This document shows positions 1-13,600 of a DNA stretch of 64,000 nt, one piece after another. How positions within the stretch are numbered: position 1 is the first letter of the stretch; each line of letters begins with the position of its first letter. Below the pieces are notes generated by a model. That model searched no databases. It saw only the letters and a program-made list of their open reading frames with translations, and was not told where the DNA came from. Source of the DNA: Prostheceraeus crozeri (lineage: Eukaryota > Platyhelminthes > Polycladida > Euryleptidae); NCBI GenBank assembly GCA_907163375.1, contig CAJQUW010001979.1:248001-312000 (forward strand), in the 5' to 3' direction. Position numbers and translations under genes: made by a program.

Positions 1-1306
1 AGTAAGTCGAAACTGCAAGTGAAGCCTAGACCTCAATCATTCTCAAACAAAAGTCCATCGACCTTCAAAGTCATGAATGACAGACTTTTGCGGCTATATT
101 GAGATAGGGAAGAAGCACGTATATGTTTGCCAAGCAATCATTCAATCAACAGCATACAAAATAGATGTTTATCTACCGAGGGACAATCATCTAAGTAGTG
201 GTAAAGGAAGCATGTGTGTAGTGATCCAAAAACAACTTTTCAATGATGATCCGAGTCAGTTGGAAGTCCATGGAAGGACTATGCAAAGCAGGACTAACTG
301 CGGCTGACATGGATGGAAGTCGTTGAATTATCTCAAAACTAATATTATGGCAATGACAGACTATTCGAAAAAATTCAGTCTTATGTTAGGTGCTTCAAAA
401 AAAACAATTATTAGTTTTGATTGCTTATTCATGGTATCGGTGATTGACTATATGAATGAAATTAGATAAGTGATGGATCAAATTGTCATGCAGAAGATAT
501 GTGGCTGGTAGGAATCGAACCTTCGTCCTTAGGTTATCTATATCTGCCGCTCCACCAACTGTGTACGACCACTTGCATGCGATTGTAGGCAAATGGCAGG
601 ATCAAATCCGCATTTATGTGACCTTTCGAGTTTTCTTTGTTTAACTTGACATTGTCTTTCGCAGTAGAGGACTGGATTCCCTTTAACTTGCTGTGAGCAC
701 CCATTACACAGTCTTCATGGGCTTATGAATGACAATGAATCTTTCGTTGTCCACGGTATGCCCTCTATTTGTCTGCGAGCCGAATTTTAGAATACCGATC
801 GACCTCGTGTCACGCTTTCGGGTATGCTGGCTATTCACGTGACTCCATTTTCGGATTGTCTACTAGCGTGTTCAACTTTTCCGATGATTCAGCGAAATTG
901 GACGGCCTCATATTGCTTGAATGCTGTAGTGACTATAGTGTGATAGATACGAGGGATCCACCCCACGGATTCCAATTTTCCAGCCTTTTTTGCGAAATTA
1001 GTCTAATGCAAGCATTTCAAATGTATACATTCAAGGCTCGGTTTTTCCGGGTTTTTTGGCGAAATCTAATAGGGCTCCCTGTTTACCATCTCGTATTTTA
1101 TGAATGGAATCTTGCACGTAAAAAGTTCAAATTTTAAAGTTTTTCTCAACTATCAATCGTAGATTGAGCTGACTACTGGTATTGGAACCGTGTTTTCTGG
1201 AGAATTTAGTAGTTTTGTCTTATGTCAGTCAGTCAATAGCGTATACAAAAGAGCACTTGATTTACGACATTTTGTATATGTTATCTTCAATTCTTTCATA
1301 TTGTAG
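1..1306. other. GRIN1 intron (incomplete)
   Basis: No upstream GluN1 exon could be recognised here. The only structured item is a tRNA-like stretch at 501-572. The short open frames in this interval have no recognisable content. Confidence 0.5.
501..572 (-). repeat. tRNA-like sequence (tRNA pseudogene or SINE head)
   Basis: The minus strand is 72 nt with a box-A-like TTGGTGGAGCGG and a box-B-like GGTTCGATTCC at tRNA-like spacing. The ends pair (GTGG with CCAC) and 6 of 7 acceptor positions can pair if a G-U is allowed. The anticodon and T stems pair poorly, so a functional tRNA is doubtful. Confidence 0.4.
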
Positions 1307-1625
1307 TGATATATGGCATACGATCCTACAAGGGAGAACGGGTAAAGTCAGTTTTGATCGACGTGGAGATCGAGAGCAAGCAAGCTATTCTATCGTTAAC
1401 GTCGCCATGACGAAGAGTGGAACAAAACGCATTCGTACTGTTGGCTATTCTATCGTGAATGTATCAGAAGAGCGCTCTGGCATCACAAATTTCGGTCCTA
1501 CCACTAAAATTACTTTTAATATCGATATGGCAAAAATTGTTTGGCCTGGTAATAACACAGTGTTTCATGAAAAACAAAAAGTATATCGTGCTCCTGTTAG
1601 TTTCAAAAAGAAAACTCTCTTGAGG
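1307..1625 (+). CDS. GRIN1: GRIN1 exon: end of amino-terminal domain, linker to S1
   Basis: A pyrimidine-rich acceptor ends in TTGTAG at 1306, and the donor GTAAGC starts at 1626. The first base completes a split codon; the exon ends in phase 0. It reads [19 protein letters not shown] and later KIVWPGN, matching the GluN1 stretch where the clamshell domain ends (G-x-TG-x-V-x-F, D-G-D-R, I-x-WPG). A motif YSIVNV occurs twice, 63 bases apart, where GluN1 normally has it once. Confidence 0.9.
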
Positions 1626-4600
1626 GTAAGCTGGCTCGTGCAATTTTTTGTGCATTCTATAAGTGTGTTGACAGCCTAAAATTTAGCATCTAACATTTTA
1701 GATACATGTATTGTATTATCGTCTTATAGAATATGCCTATCTGTAATAAGCTTGAAAGATTTTACGAGCACATGAAAAAGTAGAGTATCTTATCTGGTTA
1801 ATGTTGAAAATTGCCCAGCTGACTGATTTACATCAATTATTTTGTCTAAAAGTAACAGTAGGTTATAAACTACACGACAGCACCGTAATTATCAGGTTTT
1901 TCCCGTCGGACAAGATCTCTTCGTCCCATTCTCATCCCATTCCCACGGGATTCCAATGGGAATTCACATGGGAAATCCCATTCACACAGGATTTTTCAAA
2001 ATTCACAGTTATGTCCCTTAATAATTCCCATTGGCCAAATCCTTCCTTGATAAGCTTAGCCTACTGAGAACCCTTTGCAGCCAAGTTAGGGGACATTCTG
2101 TTCCACTGTAGGTTTATCATGTGTAGGATGTATAATAGTTCTATATGTACTCGCACATCAGGTCTTAGTACCTCCATTACAAAGTACTACCCACAGGTAG
2201 TTAGTTCGTGTTATTAGATAGCATAAAGCAAAGGACTACACTTTCATGGATCTACAGATGGTCTCAAATCCACGATATCAGACTACCCTGTAAACTTGCA
2301 TTTCGAATCACGAAGCTCGCTTCATTATCAAAGGTCTTGCCCCTTCATGGGTATCTGTTTTGAACAAGATGGACCCTAATAGATTTTACTAAAATTGTTT
2401 AAAAACTATTGATGCATCAATCCTAACATGAGCATGATAGGCCTAATGCAGATGCGTCCCTACATGAACCATTGCTGCCAACCGATGCGAGTGGTTGGCC
2501 TTAATGTCTACCTGTAACTATTGCTGCATTTTTTTCGTGGATCGTAAAAAGTTCAGTCCATTAGTCTATACACATTGGTACGTGTGTAATTCTAACGTGT
2601 AGCCTACTCAAGCATCTTGCTCATACGACCTTCTCCTAGTCAAGCACCTTCTTCTAGTCAATCTGGATGGGAGCAGGTACATGCAGTAGGTACCTAAGTT
2701 TGAAAATATGCTACATGTATACAAATGCTTGTGAGGATCAAATACGGAAATTTCAACCGAGCTATGTTCTTTTCATCTGACAAGTGCACTAAATCGCGCA
2801 GTCTGACTCTTAATCAAGATGAGAAGTTTGCTATCGATTCTTTAGCATACATATATATTACTTTCAAGCGTCTAGTATATACTTTGCTATTTTACATTAC
2901 TCAATTTTAAAAGAAATGGTGCCTGTTGGAGAAACGCGCTAGTAAAGATAAAAAGCAATATGAATGCCTACGTTGTAATTATTTCATGCCTTAATTTTCT
3001 CTAGAAATGAAAAATCATATTATTATGATAGGTCCATGTATTATTGAAGCGTACAACAAAGCTGCGAAAATATTGCGCAGCTGTTGTGGAGCTTCTTACA
3101 TTTCATCGGAATTCCCATGCCTGAAATTGCTATTCCCATCCCATAGAAAATCCCACGGCAAGCCTAGTAGTTATATTTATTGTAAAAAGCAATGAAGTGA
3201 CTTTGGACTTTCTGTCTTGGAATGAGAATTAAAGAATGCTAATGTGAATTTATGCGAGCACTTTTTCCATTTAGGTTGTAACCCAAGAAAGCATTCCATT
3301 TGTTTATAAACGAATCCTGGAACCCGGAACCTTTTGTGATGTATCCGATGATTACACGAAACCAAAGAAAGAGGTTCCCTGCAACCATACAAATCCACGC
3401 ACAGGTAATTTTAAAGAATTTAATATTTCTGCGTAAATATGTACATATTTTATACTTCTCATGGAATTTTCAGGCAACGTCACCACGTATTGCTGTTATG
3501 GTTACAATGTAGACCTTCTACGTCATTTAGCAGCTCCTTCAACCGCTGGAAATGTTTTCTCGTCATTTTCTTATACGCTTCATCTCGTTGGTGACGGAGA
3601 AATCGGAGACGAAACAACATCAGTAAGTTGTACGGAATTGTAGAAAATTCAAAGATTGAAAAATATGTAATAATGAAATACTTACTTTGATGAAGTTACG
3701 AATTATCCTAATAAAAATAGCAGATGGCAAATTCTCCTGAAAATTGTACATATTTCATAACTTGAGGTGCGGAGTCCTGCTGATGTACACAACTACCTTA
3801 TTTCTTCTAATAAACGCCGAGGCGTTAATCAAAATGCACGATTGTCTACATGGCATTTTCCAAATTGAGTAACAATAGTAATTACAGGTTTGAAACCTTT
3901 ACGGAAAATTATCAATAAGAGCTGAAAACTCATCTCTAAGACTTCTTGCTGCATTACTGATTTATTTATTGTCGACATAAATCCGTGGCACAGTGGTTAA
4001 GTGCGTGGCCTACCGATCATTCGGTCCAGAGGTCGAACCCTGAAAGTATCATCGGAAGTCGTCAGGAAAGGCATGCGGACTAAAAGGTCTCAACGCTCCA
4101 GATTAAAGTTTGACTGTGTCAGCACTGTCCAAGCCCTCAATAAGGGGAGTAGTGACGTTTAACCATCATTCATGTTTCCAAGTTCACTTCTTATATCGTT
4201 CCGCCACTACTAGCTCTTCTTTCGCCTACGTCCTTGCTGTCTGCACTGTGTTCTACCAATCACATGGAAACATCTCTCCTATCTTTTGTACAGCTTTGGT
4301 TGGTAAGCAATTTGTCGATCAACTTCCACCAGCGTGTTTTTGGCTCCGCTTTGCTCTTCCTTCTCGTCCTTCAGTTTAATTGAATTTTACTGCTTGACTA
4401 CACTTTCTTCCGCGACAACTTCGCAATCGGAAGCCTCTCTCAGGTTTCGCCTCCTACTCAATATGTACCGGTAGTCTACTTGCGTGCTATTTCCTCCGCT
4501 CTTGTATGTAATTTTGTGCGCCTCTTTTTCATGAAATATGTTTTGACAATAGCTAACTCGAACGTGGTCGCAAAATCCACCTGCGCTTTTTTGACCAAAA

Positions 4601-7600
4601 CCACATTTGCCCATCACCGATTTATCTTTCGCATTTCCTTCTCCAACATGGCCGCTCAAGTCTGCACCTATGAAGATCCTTTCATTTAGTGGCACTCAGT
4701 CTATGATCTCAGCCATCCCCTTCCATAAAGCTTCCTTTTCATCATCATGGCATCCAATTTACAGGACATAAGCACTCAAAATGTTCACTACTTTCTCCAA
4801 TTTCCAGTTTCACGCTCAGTTGTCTATCCGATTTTCGCGAGGCTTCGATGACAGTGTCCGCGAGATCCTGATTGAGGATGATCCCTGCACCATTTCTCCT
4901 CCCATCCGATACATGGCAGTAGAACTTAGTTCTTCCACCTGGTTCCCTAGCCTTACTCCCTTTCCACCTAGTTTCTGGCACACATAGCACCTCGGCATTC
5001 CTTCTCTCCATGATATCCGCAATCTCTCTACCTTTTCGTGTCAATGAACCAACATTCGGAGTTCCCACACTTAAGTGAATCTCAGATTTGGTTTTTGTCA
5101 CCGTTTTCTCCATTAGTTCTTGGATGCGTCTTCCATCCTTCTTTATTCTTTCACGCCTAACAGTCGCATACTTCCGTTACACCATGCTGAACAGTACCAA
5201 TGACGGCCGTTGTTAATCCGGGCATTTTCGAACATCCGCATGATATATTTGGCAATGTTTTACGCCGGATACCCTTCCTGATGCAACCTTATTTTGTCGC
5301 CTCTTACGGCACGATGAGGAAGCGATTGACCTATTCCTTCTCCCAACCTATAGGGGTACCCGAAACATGGATGCCGTTGTTTGATAGCAGCTTTTAATCC
5401 AATGCCTTTTGATGGCATTTCATCCATCAAGGAACCCACTACCTTTCTCAGACGCTCATCCGCCCCTGAGGCCGTTGGCACTTTCTGAGGTTGAGGGGTC
5501 AATTTAGAGGCGTTGCTCTGGTTTGATGAATAGAAGCAGAGTCACCACTCTCAGGTTTCAGAGCCCCAACCCCCAATCATTTAATTTTTGTATTTTACAA
5601 GTGCAGTTTGATAATGACACGTCACGCCACGCGTCCGATGTCCGCTTGTCAATTAAAATTGCAATGAAATAAAGTGGTAAGATAGCTCATTTGGCAAAGG
5701 GCCTCAGTCACCTCAGTGCGCAAAAGCTGAAGAAGTAAGGTCCGCTCATATTGTCCACCTGACTAGTCATAACCTGGTGAGAGGTGCGAGTTAATGAAAG
5801 CTTCCCCAACCCACCATGCTGGAAGGTCTTCATGCCAATCGTGGAGTACTGTTAATTAAAAGAATTGTTGCTGATGTCGGAATTAAATGATAACCTTCAG
5901 CTGCGATGAGGTCAATCGATTATTCACCCCAACTTTATGGTAATTAAGTATCTTGACAATCTCTGATCCAATGAAAAAGTAAGATTTGATTTAACCAACA
6001 TCAGCCAAGCGACTGTTTCATGTAAAAAATGATATTGATATCCATGTGTGTCTAATTCACAATTATCTCCACAGGGCGAATGGAACGGCATTGTTGAGGA
6101 ACTTATCAAAGGAAAAGCGGATCTGGCAGTAGCGCCAATGAGCATAACCAGGAAGAGAGCAGCGCAAATAGAATTTACAAAACCTTTCAAATACTTGGGA
6201 TATACTATCCTCATCAGAAGAGTGAGTATTGCAGCATCTCATCATTCTTAGACAGAAACATTCTTCCAATCTCGGAGATATTGTTCAATTCATTTAAATC
6301 GATTCTACGAAACAGTGAGCCGTCGGTCCTATAGATATAGAATTGGCAAAATGCTTATCGAACAAAGATTTTTTTGAATTAGATTATATTACCGACCAAA
6401 TCTACTAATATTTGATTAAATTAATCTTAATTGGTTACAACAGCAAACAGTGCTAATTTTTTCATTGCTAAACGAATATTAAATCAGCCACTACATTAGC
6501 TGAATTTTGAATCTAAATTATATAAAGATACCTATAGACATGTAGTTTGGGGTCTGGTTGGATTTGTACTACGAAACATAGAAGCATATAATATAAATGT
6601 TCAAATCGATAAACATTGGCATTATTTTACACTGGAAGCTAATACAAACCATTTTTTGCCTTTCTATGACTGTAGATTTCGCACTGTTGATTATCATTTT
6701 CGTGGCATCAAAAGGAAATTTATCATGTCAGAATTAAATTTATCAACAAAAACTTCATCAAATAGTGAATCGCTATAGTTATTCCAAAAATTTTCATATG
6801 CACGCTAAGACCATGTGATAATAAGAATACAAGGTATGTCGGTTTCAAAATTTATGTTAAAAGAAAATAAATAAATAAATCAATTAATAAGTATTATTTA
6901 CCTACCAAATGAATCACCGAGTACTTTATATGACAGATGCAGGTAGACAGAAATTCTAGTGCTTGTAAATGCGAGGTCGAATTTTCATGAGTCCGGAAAG
7001 TTGTTACTGGACATCTTAAATGCAAGCGGCCAATTAATAAGCGCTCATTAACAAGCGGTCAGTCTTAGGACCTTTACTATTTATCTTATTAGGGACGATC
7101 TTCCGGAACTGGAAGACACAAAAATTGTTATGTACCCTGACGATGTAAGTCTCATCCATATGTTCCAGGATTTTCTCCCTTGTGAGTTTCAATCTGTTGT
7201 TGACCGATTTTCCAATTGGATCGACAATAAAAAGTTGTGTGTTAATGTCAACAAGACGAAATTGTTATTTTTCTCGAGAAATTCGAATCAATCACCAAAG
7301 ACTAAAATTTTCATTGACAATTTTCCTGTTGAAGAGGTGAATTATTTGAAAATGCTTGGTGTGTATTTTTCAAGCGACTTCCGTTGGGATAGGCAATTTT
7401 CCCATCTGTATCGGAAATGTTGTCTTGCTTTATCGCATGTTAAAAAATTGAAATGTAACGGCAACAGCAGTGATGTCATCATGCAAGCTTTTTTGGACTC
7501 GTTTTTTTGTCATATGGCGCAATGTTGGCCAGTGATGTGCGACATGAGTATCAAAGACTTCAAGAAGTTAGACCATATTTACAAAATGGCTTGTCTTTGG

Positions 7601-10600
7601 GCCAATGTGAGAAATCCGACCCCTCATAAAGAACTTTTGGACAAGTCTTGTATGAATCTTGTTAAGAGGATTTGTGACAACAAGGAATGTCATCCATTGT
7701 CACAATTTTTTATTGTTCGCAACTCGGTACGCGATATCAGGCGAACGCGAATATTGTTACCTTTACCGAGAAAATCTGCCCTCTTCAACAAATCCTTTGT
7801 AAAATATTCTGTTTTTTCCTAACATGCTTTTTTCAACAATATTGTGATCAAGTGCAGTATCCTCCTATTCATACCGCTTTTGTATGAGAAATAAAGATAA
7901 TTCTATTCTATTCATCCAACAGAACTTCACATGAGCATTTAGTGCGCAATCATGGCAGTGTATGCGACTTCGGGAATATCCTGGTCGATTTCATTAATGA
8001 CCTTACGAGAATTCAGTGAAGCAAGGGTAATCACTCACAATCCCATAATTAACAGAATCAACAGTCTGATTTCACATTTCATTCACTTCACAAGCAACAC
8101 AAAGCGGTCGCTAACAACGCGACTTCTAACGACCTAAGAAACCGTGAGAAGTTAAAGGAAGAAACTGACCTTCATTTTACATGTATGTTGTAACATACTC
8201 CATAAATATGACGAGATATTGATGATTTATCGCAATGCTAAAGTCATTACATTTGTAAGAAGTCGCGATTCAACACTCAATTTTTAACTACATTTGAAAT
8301 TCAAAGTAAACCTTTTTCCAGATCTAATAAGATAGATATTCCGATGGATTTAGATAGCCAATACCAAGCCATTAAACCCCAATGATGCGCTTACTCGCTG
8401 CGATTGCGAGACAGCGCAGACTACGACGAAACGCTTTAAGAAGGTCACTTATTTTGAACTAATTCAAAATACCCTATCCACATTGGAAATTTTTTTAGAG
8501 ATTTTCATGTATGCCTCCACACATCAGAAGTTGCCGCTCAGTTGAATGTGTCTTTCAAAATTTGTGAAAAATGATCAAACTACCGATATTTTCAAAATAA
8601 ATTCAAATTTTCTCTATTTTTGAAAATGCTGTGGATTTTTTCTGTATAATAGTTGAAAGGTCGCTATACAACAGACATCACAAGTGGTTCAATGTCTAAA
8701 TAATCACTAAAAATCAGGCTCATATTCATAACGAGACCGGAGATATACGTGGTGAACGAAACACTACTTTTCGTAGAATTTTGTAAAAATTTCGATTTAT
8801 TCGAACTTCAAGCGTGCCAAAATAGTAGAAGCCGTTTGAATTTCTAGGAAATATTTTGGATTTCCTCTAGATAGACTCAGGCTCGAAAATATCACGATAT
8901 AGGCTAATTTTGAGGAGGTCAGCCACAGGCCATTTGTTGAAATGCCATTTCCCAGGGGTTCAATGTGGAATTGTCTAAAAGGAATGGATAAATTACATCA
9001 TATTGCATTTCTAGCCTTTCTCCTCTGTTATACTTGGTACTTGATCTCGTTTTCTTTCCTTGTAGTCACAACCAAGATCGAATTTGGTCTCCTTTCTGCA
9101 ACCATTTGATTACACCTTATGGGTCTTGGTATTTTTGTCTGTTCATGTAGTGGCTCTTGTATTGTATCTTCTTGATCGTTTCTCCCCTTTTGGAAGATTT
9201 AAGTTGGCCAACAGCTCAGATACAGAAGAAGATGCACTGAATTTGGCATCCGCAATGTGGTTCGCTTGGGGTGTCCTTCTCAATTCAGGCATTGGAGAAG
9301 GTACACCACGTTCTTTCTCAGCCCGTGTACTCGGCATGGTTTGGGCAGGATTTGCCATGATCATCGTGGCTTCATACACGGCAAACCTTGCTGCATTCCT
9401 TGTGTTGGATCGACCAGAAGCATTGATATCAGGCATTGATGATGCCAGAGTGAGTATTAGCACATGCCATTATACTTGAATTTCCAAGTTAACGACTTTG
9501 TTTCTTTCAGATGCGAAATCCAACGAAAGACTTCTCGTTTGCAACAGTAAAGAATTCATCAGTTGAAAAGTTTTTCAAACGACGAATGGAATATGCAACA
9601 ATGTACAGAACTATGGAGCAACATACATATACAACAGTGGACGAAGCTATTCAGGTCAGCTGTTGGTCGATGAACCGCATATTTTTGCTACCTGTTTAGT
9701 GATTTTCCTTTAGATTCAAAATGAATACCTGAATAAAGGCGCAAATAATTTAAGCAGGCCTTACAGATCAAATTCCTATTTTTTTGAAGTTTTCTCCTAT
9801 TTTTCGGTTAAGGTTTCCTATTTTAGGATTTTCTCCATTTTTTCGGAATCTCTCAAATTGAAGAAGTCTTTGAAATGGGTGAATATATTGGTGCCTATAA
9901 AATCAACATATTTTTTGATTATGTACTCAGTGACAAAAAGAATGAAACAAGTCCTGATATGAATACTTATGACTTAAACTTGGTTGTACTGTACGTTTGT
10001 TTGTTGTTTGTAAAAGGAGAACTCGAATGCTTTACTCAAAAACATTTAATTTGATACTCATGATTTTATCAACTTAAGTTAGAAACGGGTGTGACCACCG
10101 CGAGCATCCAAACAGGCATCGATGCGTGAGGGCATGGATGAGCACAGTCGCTGGATGAATGCCAGGTCTATGAGGTTCCACTGCTCGATCAGTCTGTCGG
10201 CCAACATCTTCAAAGACACTGGTGGGTGGTTGTACCTCTCCCTCACTCTGCGGCCAAGTTCATCCCAGCAGTGCTCGATGGGGGAGAGGTCGGGAGAACG
10301 TGAGGGCCATTCCAAGGTTGGGATTCCACTGCTTGCTATCCTGTTAGAGACCACTGAAGCGCGATGGGGCCTTGCGTTGTCATCCTGAAAAATCAATTAA
10401 TTCGATGTCACTGCTGGAACCACGACCGGTGTCACGATCTCGTCGGCATATCGCTGTCCTGTCAATTTTCCTTTCACTACGATTGCTGGTGTTTTTCCAT
10501 TGTGCAAGATACCGGCCCAAACCATGACACTACCGCCGCTGTACCGGTCGTGTTCTTTGACGCAACATGGAGCAAATCGTTCACTTGGCAAGCGATGAAC

Positions 10601-13600
10601 ACGGATCCGACCATCGTTGAAATCGAGAGTAAACCTCGATTCATCAGTCCAGAGCACACGTTCCCACTGACTGTCACTCCACGACTGATGACCTTGACAC
10701 CACGTCACTCGTCTCCTTCGATGTTCCAGGCTCAGCGGAATTCTCACAGCGGGTCGTCGAGACTGTATACCAGCTTCTCGCAATCTTCGATATGCAGGTC
10801 GAACGCTACAGGCAACGTTCCCAGCAACCTTCCAGTACACAATTAGCTTCGGGACGGACACAAATCTGTTTCTTTTAGCAGCTAAAACTAAGCGTGCATC
10901 TGTCCGCTTGGATGATACCCTTGGTCTTCCTGATCCGTTCTTCTTTTCCACATTTCCTTCTGCTTTCCAACGACACCACCACCTCCATACAACGACCCTT
11001 GAAATTTTCAATTCTTTCGCAACAGTTGTAGAACTTTGCCCACAACGCATCATCCCAATTGCCATTCCTCTGGTAAAGTTATCGTGCGCCATTTCATAAG
11101 TCAAATCTGGTCAGCAGTAAGTGGTGATTCTGTTCAACTTCTAGCTGTTACTGTGATCAATATCAAATTTTGAAATTTGATGGTCCTATATCATTTCCCT
11201 TGGAGTTCAATGGTGATACATAGAAAGCGAGATATCATCTCAAACCATAGAAAAAAATGAAACAAACTTCCATTCAAGTCAATGATAGTTGGTTTCATTA
11301 TTTATGTCAGTGAGTATACGTTTCTCTACATTGGTACTTAACTGGGAAGAACGAGAGTCACCTAATGGTCGACGCTCTCTTTTGTTTACTCCTATTTTTT
11401 TCAAAATCTCCTAAATTCACCGTACGGCACCGAGTGAGAGGTAAATAGTCGAGTTATTCGTCGGCGTTCTCTTTTTTCCGATCCCAATTCTTTTGGGGAA
11501 TGAATTTCACTTATTTGTTCTATCTGGATGGAGTAAGAGACTTGCATTGATCATTAGATCCTCGACGTTTTCCTTTCTCTCCTCATACTCTTTGGGAATG
11601 AATTGCTTCAGCTTTCTCTACCTGGGCAGAGTTAGAGACTTTCTTTGATAGAACACTAAAAAGTTTACGCTTTCTTTTTACCCACATATTTTTTGAAAAT
11701 GTCTTCAATATGTAATGCTATGCATGTAGATTCTGTGCAGACTTGTCCCAATCTTTCAATACTCGACGTTTCCTTCCTCCTTTTTGTGCTACTAAGTTTA
11801 TCCTTCAATTTTTGATTGCTTGCTTGCTGTAAGACCTAATTGAGTCTGATGGTATTATAGAATTCGTAGTTGGTAGTATACGAGAATTGGCTAATCAAAA
11901 CCGGTCGTTCAATCGTCCATATAATGGAGCGTAATCAAGATAAAGCATTGATAAAAAGTTCATATAAGTCTGAGAAAATTTGCATTGACAAAATAATCGC
12001 CTTAATTCAGCATTGTGAACCAGTATTCTGATCTCCTTGCAAGCATTGATTTACTGCATTACATACTAGTGAGTTAGTTCGTCATCTGCAAGCAGTTCAA
12101 TCAACTAAATAATAAGAAAGAATGAAATCTAGCAATTTTATGTCAACCACCTAGTTGTTTCCATCGACCGTTCAAGGCGCGGGACGCCGAAGTGGAGTCT
12201 GCTTTGTACATTTTTAAACAACTAATAGAGAGTTTTGTGGTTGGAAAGAGGCCAGGAGTATTTTAAGATGTTATTATTATTGTTCTTATTCTTATAGACA
12301 TGTACAAAATTTTTCGACTGCTATCCGGCAATCATCTTCAGGTACAAAAGAATTTCTATTGGCTCTGTGGCCTTGTGGTAGAGTGTTCGCTCTGCGTCCG
12401 GGAGACCTTGGTTCAAATCTTGGTCGGGTCAAACCTAAGACTTTTAAAATAGGTACACTCTGCATTCTTGCTAGACACTCAGCACGAAAAAGAATGAGAG
12501 TGGTAAATGACAACTCGGCCACATGGAAGAAAGGCTCCTTGCCTAATGTGCTTCCGAGTAAAAACAACGTTCATTTATTGGTGTTAGTAGGAGTTTAAAT
12601 GTATGAGATTAGTTTGAAACTGATATTTACAATGAGATGTGGTATGCTATAATGTAGATATACTCATTGACATAATTAATGAAACAAACTATCATTGGCT
12701 TGAATTGAAGTTTGTTTCATTTCTTTCTCAGGTATGATGCAATATCTCGCTTTCTGTGTATTACCATTCAACACATTAGAGAATGGAGAAAGATCTATGG
12801 TGGTCAAATTTCAAATTTTGATATCAATACAACTGTCACAATTGCTTTTACAAATTGAACATAAACGTGAACTGAAATCCAGCCTTTGTAAAATAAAATG
12901 ACACACGATCAGTTTACCAGAGGTATGGCTATTGGAATGATTCGTTGTGGTAGAAGTTGTGCGAGTGTTGCCGAAGAGCTGCAACTATCGAGAGTCGTTG
13001 TTTGGAGGTGGTGGTGTCGATGGAAAGCAGAAGGAGATGTTAAAAAGAAGAAGGGATCTGGTCGACCAAGAAAGTCTGCTGGAAGGACAGACGCACGTCT
13101 AGTCTTTAGCTGCAAAGAGGAATATATTTGTGTCAGTCCCAAAGCTAGTCGTACACTGGAAGAGTGCCTCAAATATAGACTGCAGCGTTCGAACGGCTTA
13201 CCGAAGATTGCGAGAAGCTGGAATTCAAACGCGACGATCAACTGTCCTAATTCCATTGAGTTTTGAGCACCGCAGAAGACGAGTTGCCTGGTGTGATGCC
13301 CATCGCTCATGGAATGACCATGACTGGCAGAAAGTCTTGTGGACCGATGAATCGAGATTCACTCTGGATTTCAATGACGGTTGTGTCAGAGTGCATCGTC
13401 TTCCAGGTGAACGCTTTGCCCCATGCTGTATTAAAGAACACGACAGATATGGTGGTGGAAGTGTTATGCTGTGGGGTGGCATTTGGCATGGCGGACGAAC
13501 GACAGCAGTCATCATCAAAGGCACGTTGACTGGAGAGAGGTATCTCAATGAAATTGTGCTTCCTGTTGTTGCCTCAGTGGTCAGGGTGGAAGATCTCGTC

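Noticed and set aside
769..1137. 122-codon plus-strand frame
   Set aside because: No recognisable domain, no fit to GluN1 amino-terminal sequence, and no splice signals linking it to the exon at 1307.
1801..2067. 88-codon plus-strand frame
   Set aside because: It overlaps the GGGAAT/ATTCCC repeat cluster; the frame is a by-product of the repeat.
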